From positions 3,952,687-4,016,686 of the forward strand of contig NZ_CP011883.2 in NCBI RefSeq assembly GCF_000340435.2: 64,000 nucleotides of DNA, read 5' to 3'. The stretch's first letter is position 1. Every line of letters begins with the position of its first letter. Both the position numbers and the translations under genes were made by a program. Source of the stretch: Mycobacterium haemophilum DSM 44634. Its GTDB lineage: Bacteria; Actinomycetota; Actinomycetes; Mycobacteriales; Mycobacteriaceae. Below the pieces are notes generated by a model. That model was given only the letters and a program-made list of their open reading frames with translations, did no database searches and was not told the DNA's origin. Positions 27,604-47,100 of the stretch are shown here, piece after piece.

Positions 27604-30600
27604 TCAGCCGGCGTCCAGGCTCGACAGGTCCACCAGGGCGCCCGCTTGGGGTGCCCCAACTATTTCGCTCTCGTCGTGTTGGTCCTGCTGCATCGCGATG
27701 CCCTCCTGGATCAGCTTGCTAAGCGTGGCCGGGAAGGACCGCGCGAGTGCTTCTGCCGTTTCTTGCGGGATCCGGCGGGTGTCGTACCACCAATCGAGAT
27801 GCAGTGAGCCACCAGATCGATACGCCCGAAGTTCGATGGCGTGGCCCAGCCCGGGGATCGGTTCTCGCACCGGAAGCGTCGCGTCCGAGTCGAACTGTAC
27901 CGGAGCATCGACGGACGGTAGCTCTGGGATCACGCCCGCGTACCGGAAGTGGATGTCGGGTGTGCGCTGCGCCCCTAGGACGCGCCCGGTCGGCGCGTAC
28001 ACATACCGCAGCAGACCGTACCCAATTCCGTAGTGCGGAACGGATTTAAGGGTGTTATGAACGGCGTCTAGCTCCGCAAGCGCGCCCTGCCCCTTGGCAC
28101 ATGTCAGCGGAACCGGGTAGTACGTCGTGAACCAACCGACTGTTCTGCGCAGGTCGACATCCGGCCGTAGCACCGAGCGGCCTTCGCCCTCGAGCTCCAC
28201 GGTGACCACGCCGTCACCGACCGCCTGAGCGATTGTGCGGCCAAGCGCGGCCAGCACGATCGCTTGAATCGACCGTCGGAACCTGCGCCGGGCATCATCT
28301 AGCTGAGATGTCTGCTCGCCGCTAAGTGTGCACGACACCTTGGTCAGATCGTTGGCGCCGGGCGGTTGGGTGGCATCGATACTGGGTGCATTGGGAATGG
28401 CATCGGTCGGCCACAAATTCACCTTGTTTGCATTCTCGATCCAGAAGGAGCGACTATCGAGAGCTGCCGGATGCGTCGCGAGGGCCGCGCAGCGCAGTGA
28501 CCATTCCCGCCACCCGGTGGTGACCGGTTCCAACGCGATCTCCTCGCCTGCCAGCCGTTGCCCAAACGCGGTGACGATGTCGGTCCCTAGGATTTGGCGC
28601 GATGCGTCGTCGGCGACCATTTGGTGCACGACAAGACCCAGGTAGTGCGGACCACCGTGGGGGGTAGTGATCTGCACGGCGGCCAGCGGCCCATCCGAAT
28701 AGGCTTGATTAGCCCCATTTTCGGCTATGAGTTCGTCCAGGATGCTGGACACCGCCGCCCGCTCCTCGGCACTGTCGGCGGCTACGTCATCGGGAAGCGA
28801 CCGGGTCGAGAGCCGGGTGAAGTCCGCGGGCCCCGCGATGTGCTGCTCCCACAGTCCGTCGTTGTCGATCAGGTTGAGGCGCAACGCGTCGTGGTGGTTG
28901 ACCACCGCAGTCAGCACCGCTCGAATGTCGTCTGGCGTTACCTTGGGGTCAAGCCGCAGGATCAGCGGGACGCACCAGCGGCCGATGTCGCGCAACCCCC
29001 GCTCAACGAAGTAAGCGATGTTGGGCGGAACCGCCGGATGCGCCGCGGCCTCCGGTGGTTTCGCCAACCCGCTCGACGCGAATGAGGCATCGACGGCGGC
29101 CGTCAGCGAGGCCAGAGTCGGGTGTTCATACATATCCTGCGGTGTGATGGTCATGCCTTCGTTGGCCGCGGCCATCGAGATGCTGATCGCCATCAACGAG
29201 TCGCCGCCGAGGTCAAAGAAATTGGCGTTCCGATCGACCGAACTGACACCTAGGCACTGTGACCAGATGCGCTGCAACGTGGCCTCGGTCTGCGACGCCC
29301 CGCTGTGCGCCCCATCGACGGTGGCCGCAGCCCTAGCGCCGATCGGTGCGTCGTTGCTCGTGCCGGGAACCTGCGTCCAGACCGTGTGCTTCGGTTCGAC
29401 CCAATACCGTTGGCGGGCAAACGGATAACCAGGCAAGGAAACCAGGTGCGGCCCGGAATTGAGATTGGCCGAACGCCGCGGCGTCCAGTCGACTTCGACT
29501 CCAGCAGACCAGAGTTCACCCAGCGCACGCAGGAAAGTGTCGCGGTCATCGGTGTTCTGCAGCGGGTGGCGCATGAGCCGAACGGTACGGTGCTCACTCG
29601 ACCACTTCGAGTGACGCATCGCCGAACCGGTCAGGCTGCCGCCGGGACCAACCTCGACCAGGACTCGACCCGGTTGCGACAGCACCACGTCGAGCTCGTC
29701 GGCGAAGCGGATCGTGGAACTGATTTGACGTGTCCAGCTTTCCGGATCGGTGACCTGCTGCTCGGACATCCAGGTTCCGGTGAGGTTGCTCAGCAGCGGC
29801 GTGCTCGGAACGCGGAGCTGTTGGCGGGACAGGAATTCGGAGAATTCTGCCAGCATGGGATTCATCGAACTGGTATGGAACGCATGAGTTGCGCGGACCC
29901 GCCGGACGGGTATCCCCGCCTCGTTAAGACGTTGGCTGAACGCGCGAATCTGGTCTTTGGGCCCGGCGACCACGCAGTTACCCGGATCGTTCACGGCAGA
30001 CAGCTCGACGCCCTTGGCCGCGTATTCGGCGAGATACTTGGTGATGTCGTCGGGGCCCAGCGCCACCGCGACCATGGCACCCGGCGGCGACTCATGCATC
30101 AAGCGGGCACGCAATGACACCGTTTTGATCGCCGTCTCGAGATCGAATACGCCGGCCAGGGTGGCTGCGATGTATTCGCCGGTGCTGTATCCGATGTATG
30201 CCCCGGCGCGCACGCCGTAGCTGTCAACCAATTTCGCGAGCGCATATTCCACCGTGAACAGCGCTGGTTGCGAACGGTCGATGCGCTCCAGATCCGTTGC
30301 GGTACCGCTGAATATCGCGGAGTGCAGGTCTAGGTCCCCCATCGCTTCGCGGAATCCCGCGGCGCAGGTGTCGAAGTGTTCAGCGAAGACGGGTTCGGTG
30401 TCGTAGAGCCCTTTGGCCATTTCGACGTGCTGAGCACCCTGCCCGGGAAACAGGAAAACGACGCGGTCTGAGGAGGATTCAGTTGCGTCTGCCGATTCGC
30501 CGACGAAAACATTGTCGTGCTCGGCCGCCCGCAGGACGGTGACCGCATGCTCCCGGTCACGAACGACGGCGGCCATGGTGACGTCGTGCTTGCGGCGACG

Positions 30601-32073
30601 AGCCAGCGTATAGGCGACGTCGGACAGGTCCGGGCCGCCTGATTTTTCTAAAACCGTGGCCAGGGCGGCCCGTGATTCGCCAAGCGCCGCAGCGGTTTGC
30701 GCCGACAGCAAGATCACCTGGGGGCCGGTCGGCGCGGCGTGCGCAGGAACTTCCGGCGCTTCCTCGAGTATGACGTGGGCGTTGGTACCACCGACCCCGA
30801 ATGAGCTGACCCCGGCCCGACGCACGCCGTCCCACTCCCATGGGCCGTACTTGCTTTGCACGACGAATGGAGTTTGGTCCAGACGCAGTTCCGGGTTCGG
30901 ACTGGTGTAGTGCAGCGTCGCGGGAATCGCTTTGTTCTTCAGGCACAGAATCGTTTTAATCAGACCCGCGATTCCGGCGGCGACTTCCAGGTGGCCGATG
31001 TTCGATTTGACCGACCCCAGCACACATGGGCCCGGGCGGGGTGTCTGCGATACTTCGAATGCCGTTTTCAGCCCTTGGATTTCGATGGGGTCACCGAGCG
31101 GGGTGCCGGTTCCATGGGTCTCGACATAGCTCACGGTCGACGAATCGATGCCGGCCACCGCATGGGCTTCGGCGATGACATCGGCCTGAGCGGCCGGATT
31201 GGGCGCCGCGTAACCCATTTTCATGGATCCATCGTTGTTGATCGCCGATCCGCGGATGACAGCGTGAATTCGGTCGCCGGCGTCGATAGCGGCCTGTAGC
31301 GGCTTGAGGGCCACCAACGCGACACCGCTGCCGAAGACAGTGCCGTCGGCTCGCACGTCGAAGGGCCGACAGTGGCCGACAGCCGACACCATCGATCCCG
31401 GCGAGTTCCAGTAACCGACACGGTGCGGGATGCACAGCGACGATCCGCCGGCCAATGCCATGTCACATTCACCGGACAGCAGACTCAGGCAGGCCAGGTG
31501 CAGCGCGACGAGCGACGACGAGCACGCGGTTTGCACCGCGATGCTTGGGCCCCGCAGGTTGAACGCGTGCGATATCCGAGTTGCCAGAAAGTCTTTGTCG
31601 TTCTGTAGGAACAGACTGAATTGGTCGAAGTTGAGTCCCTCAGCCAAAACGGCGTGGGGGTCGCGCTGCGACAACAGGTTGTGCAGGAGATAGCCGCTGG
31701 GAGAGCTGGTTCCGTAGACGCCGATCGAGCCATCGAACTGCGCCGGGTCACAGCCTGCATCCTCTAGCGCATGCCAGGCGCACTGCAGGAACAACCGGTG
31801 TTGTGGATCCAGTACCTGCGCGGCCAGCGGCGGCAACCCGAAGAAGTCGGCGTCGAACTCGTCGATGCCGTCGAGTAGCGGTGCGCGACGCACGTACGCC
31901 GGATCGGCCAGTGTCTTGTCGCTGACACCATTGTCGCGCAGCTCTTGCTCAGACAGGGTGACGATCGACTCTTTGCCGCGCCGAAGGTTGGTCCAGAACG
32001 CCGACACATCGTTGGCGCCCGGAAATTTGCCGGCCATGCCGACCACCGCGATCGCGTTGTCGGGGGTGTTCAC
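27604..32073 (-). CDS. ppsE: Polyketide synthase PpsE (KS-AT-ACP-condensation-like)
   Basis: 1,489 residues (Mtb PpsE is 1,488 as I recall). Domains in order: ketosynthase with VQTACSSSLVALHLA (Cys184; Gln replaces the usual Asp), acyltransferase with AYIGYSTGEYIAATL and HAFH, acyl carrier domain FFDLGGDSLMAISISM (about residue 985), then a condensation-like C-terminal domain with NHHDALRLNL and HQMVADDA. It performs the last extension of phthiocerol with no reduction, so the keto group remains for later enzymes. The HAFH motif is malonyl-type, although Mtb PpsE is reported to accept methylmalonyl too. TesA is thought to interact with this C-terminus for release. Start 5 bp after the ppsD stop. 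Confidence 0.94.
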   Translation of the reverse strand: MNTPDNAIAVVGMAGKFPGANDVSAFWTNLRRGKESIVTLSEQELRDNGVSDKTLADPAYVRRAPLLDGIDEFDADFFGLPPLAAQVLDPQHRLFLQCAWHALEDAGCDPAQFDGSIGVYGTSSPSGYLLHNLLSQRDPHAVLAEGLNFDQFSLFLQNDKDFLATRISHAFNLRGPSIAVQTACSSSLVALHLACLSLLSGECDMALAGGSSLCIPHRVGYWNSPGSMVSAVGHCRPFDVRADGTVFGSGVALVALKPLQAAIDAGDRIHAVIRGSAINNDGSMKMGYAAPNPAAQADVIAEAHAVAGIDSSTVSYVETHGTGTPLGDPIEIQGLKTAFEVSQTPRPGPCVLGSVKSNIGHLEVAAGIAGLIKTILCLKNKAIPATLHYTSPNPELRLDQTPFVVQSKYGPWEWDGVRRAGVSSFGVGGTNAHVILEEAPEVPAHAAPTGPQVILLSAQTAAALGESRAALATVLEKSGGPDLSDVAYTLARRRKHDVTMAAVVRDREHAVTVLRAAEHDNVFVGESADATESSSDRVVFLFPGQGAQHVEMAKGLYDTEPVFAEHFDTCAAGFREAMGDLDLHSAIFSGTATDLERIDRSQPALFTVEYALAKLVDSYGVRAGAYIGYSTGEYIAATLAGVFDLETAIKTVSLRARLMHESPPGAMVAVALGPDDITKYLAEYAAKGVELSAVNDPGNCVVAGPKDQIRAFSQRLNEAGIPVRRVRATHAFHTSSMNPMLAEFSEFLSRQQLRVPSTPLLSNLTGTWMSEQQVTDPESWTRQISSTIRFADELDVVLSQPGRVLVEVGPGGSLTGSAMRHSKWSSEHRTVRLMRHPLQNTDDRDTFLRALGELWSAGVEVDWTPRRSANLNSGPHLVSLPGYPFARQRYWVEPKHTVWTQVPGTSNDAPIGARAAATVDGAHSGASQTEATLQRIWSQCLGVSSVDRNANFFDLGGDSLMAISISMAAANEGMTITPQDMYEHPTLASLTAAVDASFASSGLAKPPEAAAHPAVPPNIAYFVERGLRDIGRWCVPLILRLDPKVTPDDIRAVLTAVVNHHDALRLNLIDNDGLWEQHIAGPADFTRLSTRSLPDDVAADSAEERAAVSSILDELIAENGANQAYSDGPLAAVQITTPHGGPHYLGLVVHQMVADDASRQILGTDIVTAFGQRLAGEEIALEPVTTGWREWSLRCAALATHPAALDSRSFWIENANKVNLWPTDAIPNAPSIDATQPPGANDLTKVSCTLSGEQTSQLDDARRRFRRSIQAIVLAALGRTIAQAVGDGVVTVELEGEGRSVLRPDVDLRRTVGWFTTYYPVPLTCAKGQGALAELDAVHNTLKSVPHYGIGYGLLRYVYAPTGRVLGAQRTPDIHFRYAGVIPELPSVDAPVQFDSDATLPVREPIPGLGHAIELRAYRSGGSLHLDWWYDTRRIPQETAEALARSFPATLSKLIQEGIAMQQDQHDESEIVGAPQAGALVDLSSLDAG

Positions 32074-32078
32074 TGGTT

Positions 32079-35000
32079 CTATCCTCCCTGTACGTCAGGT
32101 TTAGGTCGGCGCCGCATCGCGGCTCCATGTCGCGCCGCCGCACGCTGCTGCGCGCGGTCACGAACGGTGTCCGTGCTTTTCAGGTTGTCGAGCTTCTGTT
32201 CTGGGCTCGCGAGCCCAAGTTGACGCACAAGATCGGCCGTCAGGTCTTGTAGGGACGCGCCCTGCAAGATCAATGTCACCGGCGGTTCCACGCCGAAGTC
32301 CGCCCGTGCACCGTTGCGGATCCGCACCGCCATCAGGGAATCCAGCCCCAGCTCGGTCAACGGCACGGCGGGATCGACTGTTGATCGGTCAGCGTAGCCC
32401 ATCACCGCCGCGATCCGCGCGCGCATCCGCTCGGTCACCACGCGCTGAGCCTCTGCCGGATCGAGATCGGCAAGCGCGTCAGGCCCGGCCCAGTCGCCCA
32501 GGTCGCCCGCCGCATCCAGCTGCTCGACCACCCAGGTGAAGTAGCTGATGCTGCGCATCTCCGGGAATGTGACCAGAGCCTTATCGGCACGTAACCGGGC
32601 GACGCCCGTGCGGGTCCGGCCGGCGGCCAGCAACGAGTCGAGAGCCTCGATGCCCTCTGCCGGGGTGATTGTATCAAGAACACTGCCTACCAACGCCTGG
32701 GCGACGCCCACGTCTGACCATGGGCCCCAGTTGATCACCGCCGCCGGCAAACCGGATGCCTTGCGCCACGTGACCAACGCGTCGAGCCATGCGCTGGCAC
32801 ATGCGTATGCCGCTTGTCCGGGCGAGCCCAAGAGCGAAGCAACGGACGAGAACCCCAGCCACCAGTCGAGCTCACAGCTAGCGCTGGCCTGGTGCATCCG
32901 CAGGGCGCCGGTGGCTTTGGGCGTCCAAACCCGCTCCAGGTTTTCTCTGGTCATGGTGAACACCAGACTGTCTTCGATGACCGCCGCGCCGTGCACTATC
33001 CCACGCAAGTCGCGCTGGCCTTTTCCTGCCGCCTCGATCAAACTTTCGGCCACACCTGGTGCCGCCACATCACCGCGCACCAGCACGATTTCGGCGCGAG
33101 ATTCCAATTCGGCGACGATTTTGAGCTGTTCCTCGCTGGGGTCGCTGCGGCCGCCCAGGACCACCCGACCAGCGCCGCGATCTACCAGCCATCTGGCAAC
33201 GACTAGGCCAAGGCCACCAAGACCACCCGTGACGATGTATGCCGCTCCAGGGCGAACCACCGGATTGTCTTTGCCTACATCAAATATGGCTGGAAGAGTC
33301 GCCCGGCACAGCCGTTCGACGAATCTGCGTTCACCCCGCCACGCGATCACATCATCGCCACCGGACTCACTGGCAGAATTGTGCAGTTCAGCGGTCAGCG
33401 CAGCGATCCGATCGTGCGTGGCATCCAGATCGAGCAGGGTGGCGCGCAGGTCCGGATTCTCCAGGGCCAGCACTCGCACCAGACCCTTCAAGGCGGCCGT
33501 CGCGGGGGCTCCCGGCTCGTCGTCCTGAACGGAAAGACCACCACCAGCGATCAACCACAGCCGTGGCGATCGACCGTGCCAGGTGCCGACGATCGCACGA
33601 ACGACAGTCGAGATCGACCACACCGAGTCCCGCGCTTGTACCAGCCCGTCGTCCAACCCGGTTGCCGCACCGCCGACGAAGACGACCACGCCAACGGGTG
33701 GGTGCTCTGGATCACCGGCCGTCTCCGCGAATGCGGCAAGCATCGCCGATTCGTCGTGGAGATTGGCGGTGTGCACCCGCCGCATCGGTGAGCTCCACCC
33801 TGCGATGAATTCGTCTGCCAGGGATTTAGCTGAGGGATCCAAGTCGGTGAGTACCAACCAACTTGTGCGCGCTGTCTCGGTGGCCGACTCCGAAGCCGGC
33901 GAGACCGAAATCGGGCTTTCGATCCACTCGGCGTCGAAGACCTTCTGCGCCAACGGCAATGGTACCGCACGACGCTCGACACGTCGCAGGTAGATGCCAT
34001 CCACTTCGGCTGCTACGTAACCGGCGTCGTCGATCAAGACGATCTTGCCCAACTTGCCGGCGCCGCCGTCGAGGTTCGTCAGGCGTGCCCGACACCGGGC
34101 GTGCCGACCGATGTCGCGGTATACCCGGATCGTCTCGAACGACACCGGCAGGTAGCTGACCTCCGCCGACCCTGCGGCCTCGCCGTCGGGTATTGCGGCA
34201 CCGACACTTTGCAGCGCCGCATCCAGCACGACGGGGTGGAGCCGATATCCGGGATGCCGGGGAGCCTCGTCGGGAACGGTGATCTCGGTTTCCGCGGAAC
34301 CGTCGGGCAGCCGAGCTATCCGGGTCAATGCCGCAAACACCGGACCATGGTGTTGACCGGTCTGCCGGAGCACGGCGTAGAAATCGGCTGGCGACACGGT
34401 TACCTCGTTCGAAGAACCGGGTGCTTGCTGGTACGGCTGCGCGACATGGTGCGATACGTGCTCAACCTTGGCCGTGGCGTGCCGAGAGAAGTCACCGCGA
34501 GGTGAGCGGGAATAGACTTCGACCCGAATATTGCTGTCCCCGTGGCGAGTTAACTGCGTCGTCAGCGGTGTGTGGTTGTCGAGGGGAAGCATCTGCTCGA
34601 CCTCGAACTGGTTGATCATAATGGCGCCAGCGGGTACACCGAGCGCTTCGCTGGCCGCGGCCACAGCGATCTCGGCAAACGCGGCGGCCGGCATGATGGG
34701 CTGGCCGAACACCTTGTGGTCGGCCAGCCAGGGGCATACGTCGGTTCCGACATCTGCCTGCCAGACGTGGTCTCCGCTGCCAGGCATCTCGATGTGCACA
34801 CCGAGCAGCGGGTGGGTCACGGCCAGCTCCGACATCGCTGATCGATCCGCAACCCAGAATCGCGAGTGCTGCCACGGTGTGGGTGGCAGATCCACCAGTC
34901 GGCCGTTGGCGCTGTCCGACCCGGTCACTCCGACGGTGGCAAGTTGGGCGTGGAAGAACAGGGTCTGGTCAAGGTCGCGGTTCATCGCCCCCAAAACGGT

Positions 35001-37555
35001 ATGGGTGACGACGCCGGTCTCGCCGACGGTGTCGGTGATGGCGTGTGTGAGCACGGGGTGGGGGCTGATCTCAATGAACGTGCACTGAGGGCCGCCGGCA
35101 CCGCTAGCGGCCTGTGTGATGGCCTGGTGGAACCGCACCGGGTTGCGCAGATTAGCTGCCCAATAGTCGGCGTCCATCACCGCCTGGGCGTGCTCGTGAG
35201 TGGTGGTGATGATCGGGATGCTCAGCGTCTGCGGAGTCAAATCCGCTAGTGCACTTCGCAACTCGGGGAGAATCGGATCGATGATCGAATGGTGCGAGGC
35301 CACCTCAACATCGACGCGGCGCGCTAACCGATTCTGCGCCGCCACCGCGGAGATCACCGCATCCACCGACTCCGGCGGGCCGGCAATCACCGATTGGCGC
35401 GGCGAGGCGTACACCGCCAGCGTCACCTGCGGATAGTCAGCAATCAGCGACTCGGTGGCGTCGGCGTCCAACTCGAGCAGCGCCATCGCGCCCTGGCCCG
35501 ACAGCCGCGCCATCAACTTCGACCGGGTAGCGATCACCCGCAGGCCCTGCTCGGGCGTCAACGCGCCGGCTACCACCGCCGCGGACACCTCACCCATCGA
35601 GTGCCCGATCACGGCATCCGGTGTCACCCCGTAGGAACGCCACAACTCGGTGAGCGCCAACTGCATCCCTACCAGCACCGGCTGGATGCGTTCGATGCCT
35701 ACCACCTCGTCGCCGTCGGCAAGTGTCTGCTGCAGCGAAAAACCGACCTGGGCAACGAATGTGGGCTCCAGTTCAGCGACCGCCTTGGCGAACGCCGGCT
35801 CATCGGCCAGCAGCTGCCTGCCCATCCCTGCCCACTGCGAGCCCTGGCCCGAATACACAAAGACTCGGCCGGGCCCAGCGGCATGCTGATCGCAACCCAC
35901 CACTCCCACTCGTGGCTGTCCGGCCGCCAGTGCCCGTAACCCCGCGACCGCCTCCGCGTGGTCACGCGCGAGCACGGTAGCCAACTGGGGGTGCCGGACC
36001 CGGTGCTGGTTCAGCGTGTGCGCCACGTCGGGCAGCGGGGCCGCCGCGCCCGGCCCCGACATCCAGTCGGCCAACGCCGCGGCCGCCGACGCCACCCGTG
36101 TGGCCGTCTTGCCCGATACCACCAGGGCTGAAACATGTGGCGTCCCAACGGCTGTCGGCACGGTCGTGTCTGGCGCCTGCTCGATCACCATATGCGCGTT
36201 GGTCCCGCTGAGACCGAACGAAGACACCGCTGCTCGCCGCGGACCCGGTGCTGCCGGCCATGGTGCGCTCTCGGTAGGCACAAACAGCCGGGTCGTCGAC
36301 GCGTCAATGGCCGGGTTCCATCGAGTGAAGTGCAAATTACGCGGAATGTGTCCGCGCTGCACCGCCAGCACCGTCTTGATGAATCCGGCGACTCCGGCGG
36401 CGGCCTCCAGATGGCCGATGTTGGTCTTCACCGACCCCAAAGCGCACGAGCCCTCGCCCTGGCCTTTTTTCAGGCCGTAGGTGGCCGCCAACGACTCGAA
36501 CTCGATAGGGTCGCCCAACACCGTTCCGGTGCCGTGTGTTTCGACATAGTTCACGCTGTCGGGGGTGACATCCGCTAGCCGCAAGGCGGTCGTGATCACG
36601 TCGCGTTGCGCCAGCGCGTTGGGCGCGGTCATGCCGTTGGACCGACCGTCTTGATTGGTCGCTGAACCACGAATCACGGCCAGCACACGATCCTGGTCAC
36701 GGAGCGCGTCGGCTAGCCGTTTGAGCACCACCACTCCGCAGCCCTCGCCGCGCACGAATCCGTCCGCGTTGGCGTCGAAGCTATTGCATCGTCCGGTCGG
36801 CGATAGCGCCGACCACTTGGACAACGCGATGGCGGTGAACGGCGACAAGGTGAGCTGCACACCGCCGGCTAGTGCCACGTCGCTCTCACGTAGCCGTAAG
36901 CTCTGACACGCCAGGTGGATTGCCACCAACGACGACGAGCACGCGGTGTCCACGGCTACCGCCGGACCGCGCAATCCCAACAGATACGAGATCCGTCCCA
37001 CTGCCGCGCAGTGCGGAGTCCCGGTGCTCAGGTAAGCGTCGATGTCGGCTCTGCGCTCGATGTTGACGATCGTGTAGTCCCACGAGGACAGCCCCATCAT
37101 CACCGCGGTCCGGGTGCCGCTGAGCGAATCGGGTGCAATGCCGGCGTGCTCAAGGGATTCCCAGGCAACCTCGAGCAGCATCCGATGCTGCGGATCCATC
37201 GCCACGGCTTCACGAGGTGTGATGCCGAAGAAGTCGGCGTCGAAAGCGTCAACGTCGGGAACGAAACCGCCCCACTTCGTCGTCATCCGCCCCGACGCCG
37301 ACGGGTCGGGATCGTAGAACGCGTCCGCATCCCACCGATCCGGTGGCACCTCGCTGATCGCATCGCCGCCGTCGACCAGCAGCTGCCAAAAGCTCTCTGG
37401 CCCAGTCACATTCCCCGGGAAACGACAACCGATGCCCACCACAGCGACTGGCTCTGAAATGTCGGTCGGGAAAGCGGTCCCAGCCCGGACCAGTTCGCGC
37501 GCCAAGGCCGCTCGTGCGTTCGGCGACAGTTGCGCTGCGCGCTCCGCCAAGCTCG

Positions 37556-37559
<4 letters not shown>
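32079..37559 (-). CDS. ppsD: Polyketide synthase PpsD (KS-AT-DH-KR-ACP)
   Basis: 1,826 residues (Mtb 1,827 as I recall). Ketosynthase with VDTACSSSLVAIHLA (about Cys205), acyltransferase with IGHSMGEVSAAVVAG and VDVEVASHHSIID (a YASH-like methylmalonyl motif), dehydratase with LADHKVFGQPIMPAAAF (HxxxGxxxxP), ketoreductase with AAYIVTGGLGGLGLVVARWL, and ACP with LTELGLDSLMAVRI. No enoylreductase is present; in Mtb a trans-acting reductase (Rv2953) acts at this step and is not in this window. It adds a methyl-branched unit, giving the methyl of phthiocerol. ATG overlaps the ppsC stop by 4 bases. Confidence 0.94.
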
Positions 37560-44154
<6,595 letters not shown>

Positions 44155-44158
<4 letters not shown>

Positions 44159-47100
44159 TGCGTTCCTCTTAGTCTTTCCGAAAGTTGTTCCAACAACTCG
44201 GCTTCGGTGAATTCGTCATACGCGTCGGCCGTTGCCGGCTCAGATGGTGCTTCTGTTTGCAGGAGCTCAGGCAGGATGGTGGCCAGATAGTCGGTAAGGC
44301 TGTACACGGTCGGGTAATCAAAGACGACAGATGCCGGCAAAAATTCGCCAAGACTGTCCGACAAGGCTCGTTGCAGCGTCACGCTCATCAGCGAGTCCAT
44401 GCCAAGTTGGAAGAAGCCGGCCGACGGGTCCAGCGTTTCGGCGGGAGGCATTCCCATCACCTTGGCGGCTAAGGCGCTGACGTGGTCGAACAACATGTCG
44501 TGTCGGCGTTCTGCCTGGCAGTTCCGTAGGGCTTTGCGGAATTCGCTTTCCTGCATCGGCACCTCGCCCGGCGCGGGCAACAGGTCGTCGACCATGCGCA
44601 GCGCCCCGCGGGTGCGGTATGCGGCGGCCAATAGCGGCCAATCCGCTGCCACCACAACCGAATGCACTGGCGCGTCCGGGTTCATCACCAGCGGCAGCGC
44701 CCCGATCGCCACTTCGTCAGCCATGGGTTGCAGGCCGGATTCAGCGCTCACCTGGGTCGCGTCTTGCTGCGCGTCGGCCAGCGATTTCCACAAACCCCAG
44801 GCCACGACGGTGGCTGGCAGTCCTACCAGCCGCCGGGCGTAGCCCAGAGTGTCCAGGAAGGCACTGGTCGCGGTGTAGTGCGCCAGCCATCGCGAGCCGA
44901 TGAGACCTGAGATCGAGGAGAACGAAACAAAGTACTTCACAGGCTGTTTCAGCGACAAACGGTGCAACAGCGATGCGGCGTTCAGTTTGGGTCGGAACAT
45001 CGCGGCCACGTCGTCATCGGTCATATCGCTCAGCAATACCGGCTGGCCGGCAAAGGCCGCCAAGTAGATTCCCTCCAGCGGAGGCAGATCCACCCCGAAC
45101 CGATCGAACAGGGCGGTCATCGCGGCGGGGTCGGTCGCATCCGCGGCGACTGAGATGAGGTTCGTCCCGGTTGCGGCGAGGCTCGCGGCCAACTCCGCCA
45201 GCCGGGTGCCGGGATTGCGGGACACGGTGACGATCGTCGTGGCCCCCATTGCGGCGAGCTGACGGATCAGGTGCGGTCCGATGTTTCCGGTGGCCCCGAT
45301 GACGAGCTGACTGGTGGCTTGCCCCGAACTCAGTTTCACCGGCGACACCGCGGATGCGGTTCGCCGCTGCAGCCGCGGCGCGCGGCGCACACCCGCTCGG
45401 TAGACGACCTGGTCCTCTCGGTCTTTTTCGTCCTGGCCGGTGACTTCGTCCAATACGCACCGCGCGGCCAGCTCGGGAGGCATCGACTCATCGAGATCGA
45501 TGACACCACCCCAAATTTCGGGATGCTCCAGCGCCAGTGTGCGGCCGAAACCCCACAGCACCGCGTGGGCGGGATTGGCGCGCTCACCCACTGCGATGGG
45601 TTGGGCATTGCGGGTCACGACGACGAGCTTCGGTTTCGAGGTACCCACGACCATCGCGGCCGCTAACCGTCGTACCGCATGGAACAGCCGGTACCCGGGT
45701 TCCGGATCGACAGGGTCGACCGATTCGGCTGAGACCGGCGGTGCGTAGAGCACGTTGTCGACACCCCGTAAAGCGTTGTGCAGGTCGTGCAGCGTGCTCG
45801 CATCATGATCAAGCGCCGAAGGTGCAAGGACTTCAACCCGGGACGCAGGATCGGCCACCATTGCCAACCGGGCCAGTTCGTCCGACAGCCCGGGATCGGA
45901 TACCACCAGCCACGAGCCGTTGTTGGCCGGCGCCGCACCAGGCTCACTGGTCAGGGGGCGAGCCGGCCAGTCAAGCTGGTAGCTCCAGCTGTCGAGCTCG
46001 GTGTTTCCGGTTCCGGTCGCGTGCATCGCAACCCCGTTGCGGTCCGGATGTTGCAGCGCGGTCGTGCTTGCCGGCGATGTGGTGATCCAGTGGCGGGTGT
46101 GTTGCCAAGGGGTGGTGGGGATGCGGGGGTGCGGCTCGCACGGATGAGGGACGTCAGGCGGGCTGGCCGGACGGGCGGTGTTGAGGTTGGTGCGGAAGGT
46201 GATGGTGTCGTCGGTATCGCGTTGCAGGGTCCCGATACTCAAGTATTCGCGATACTTACTTTCGTGCTGCACGCTCTCACACGTGTCGGTAATGGCTTGA
46301 GTCAATAGCGGGTGTGCGCTGATTTCGATGAAGGTGTGGTGGTTGCTAATGGCGTGGGTGATCGCCTGCTGGAAGCGTACTGGGTTGCGCATATTGGTGG
46401 CCCAGTGCTCGGCATCGAACACCGGGCGCGAGCCGAGGTCAGCGTAGGTGGTGGAAAGGATCGGAATCGTCGGGGTCCGCGCAGCCAAATCGGCAAGCTC
46501 GGAACGCATCTGAGGCTGTAGCGCATCCATCGCCGGATTGTGCGGAGCCACTTCGATATTGACCCGACTCGCGAACCGGTTCTGCGCGCGCACCCGGTCG
46601 ATCAACTCATCGATCTGTTCGGTGGGCCCGGCGATCACCGTTTGGCGCGGCGAGTTGTAAATCCCCAACGTCACCTGCGGGTAGTCGGCGATCAACCCCT
46701 CCGTCTCGGCCGCGTCAAGCCCAAGCAGCGCCATGCCGCCCTGCCCGGACAGCGGAGCCATCAGCCGCGACCGGGTAGCGGTCACCCGCAGCCCCTCGGC
46801 AGCAGTCAGCGCCCCAGCCACCACCGCGGCGGCCACCTCACCCATCGAATGCCCGATCACCAAATCCGGTTGCACCCCGTAAGACCGCCACAACTCGGTC
46901 AGCGTCAGCTGCATGCCGATCAAACCCAGCTGGATCTGCTCGATACCAACCAGTTCCTTACCATTGGCCAGCACATCGTGCAGCGAGAAACCGGCATGGG
47001 CGACAAACACCGGCTCCAACTCGGCCACCGCAGCCGCGAAAGCCGGCTCATCAGCCAATAACTGGCGCCCCATCCCCGCCCACTGCGAACCGCGCCCCGA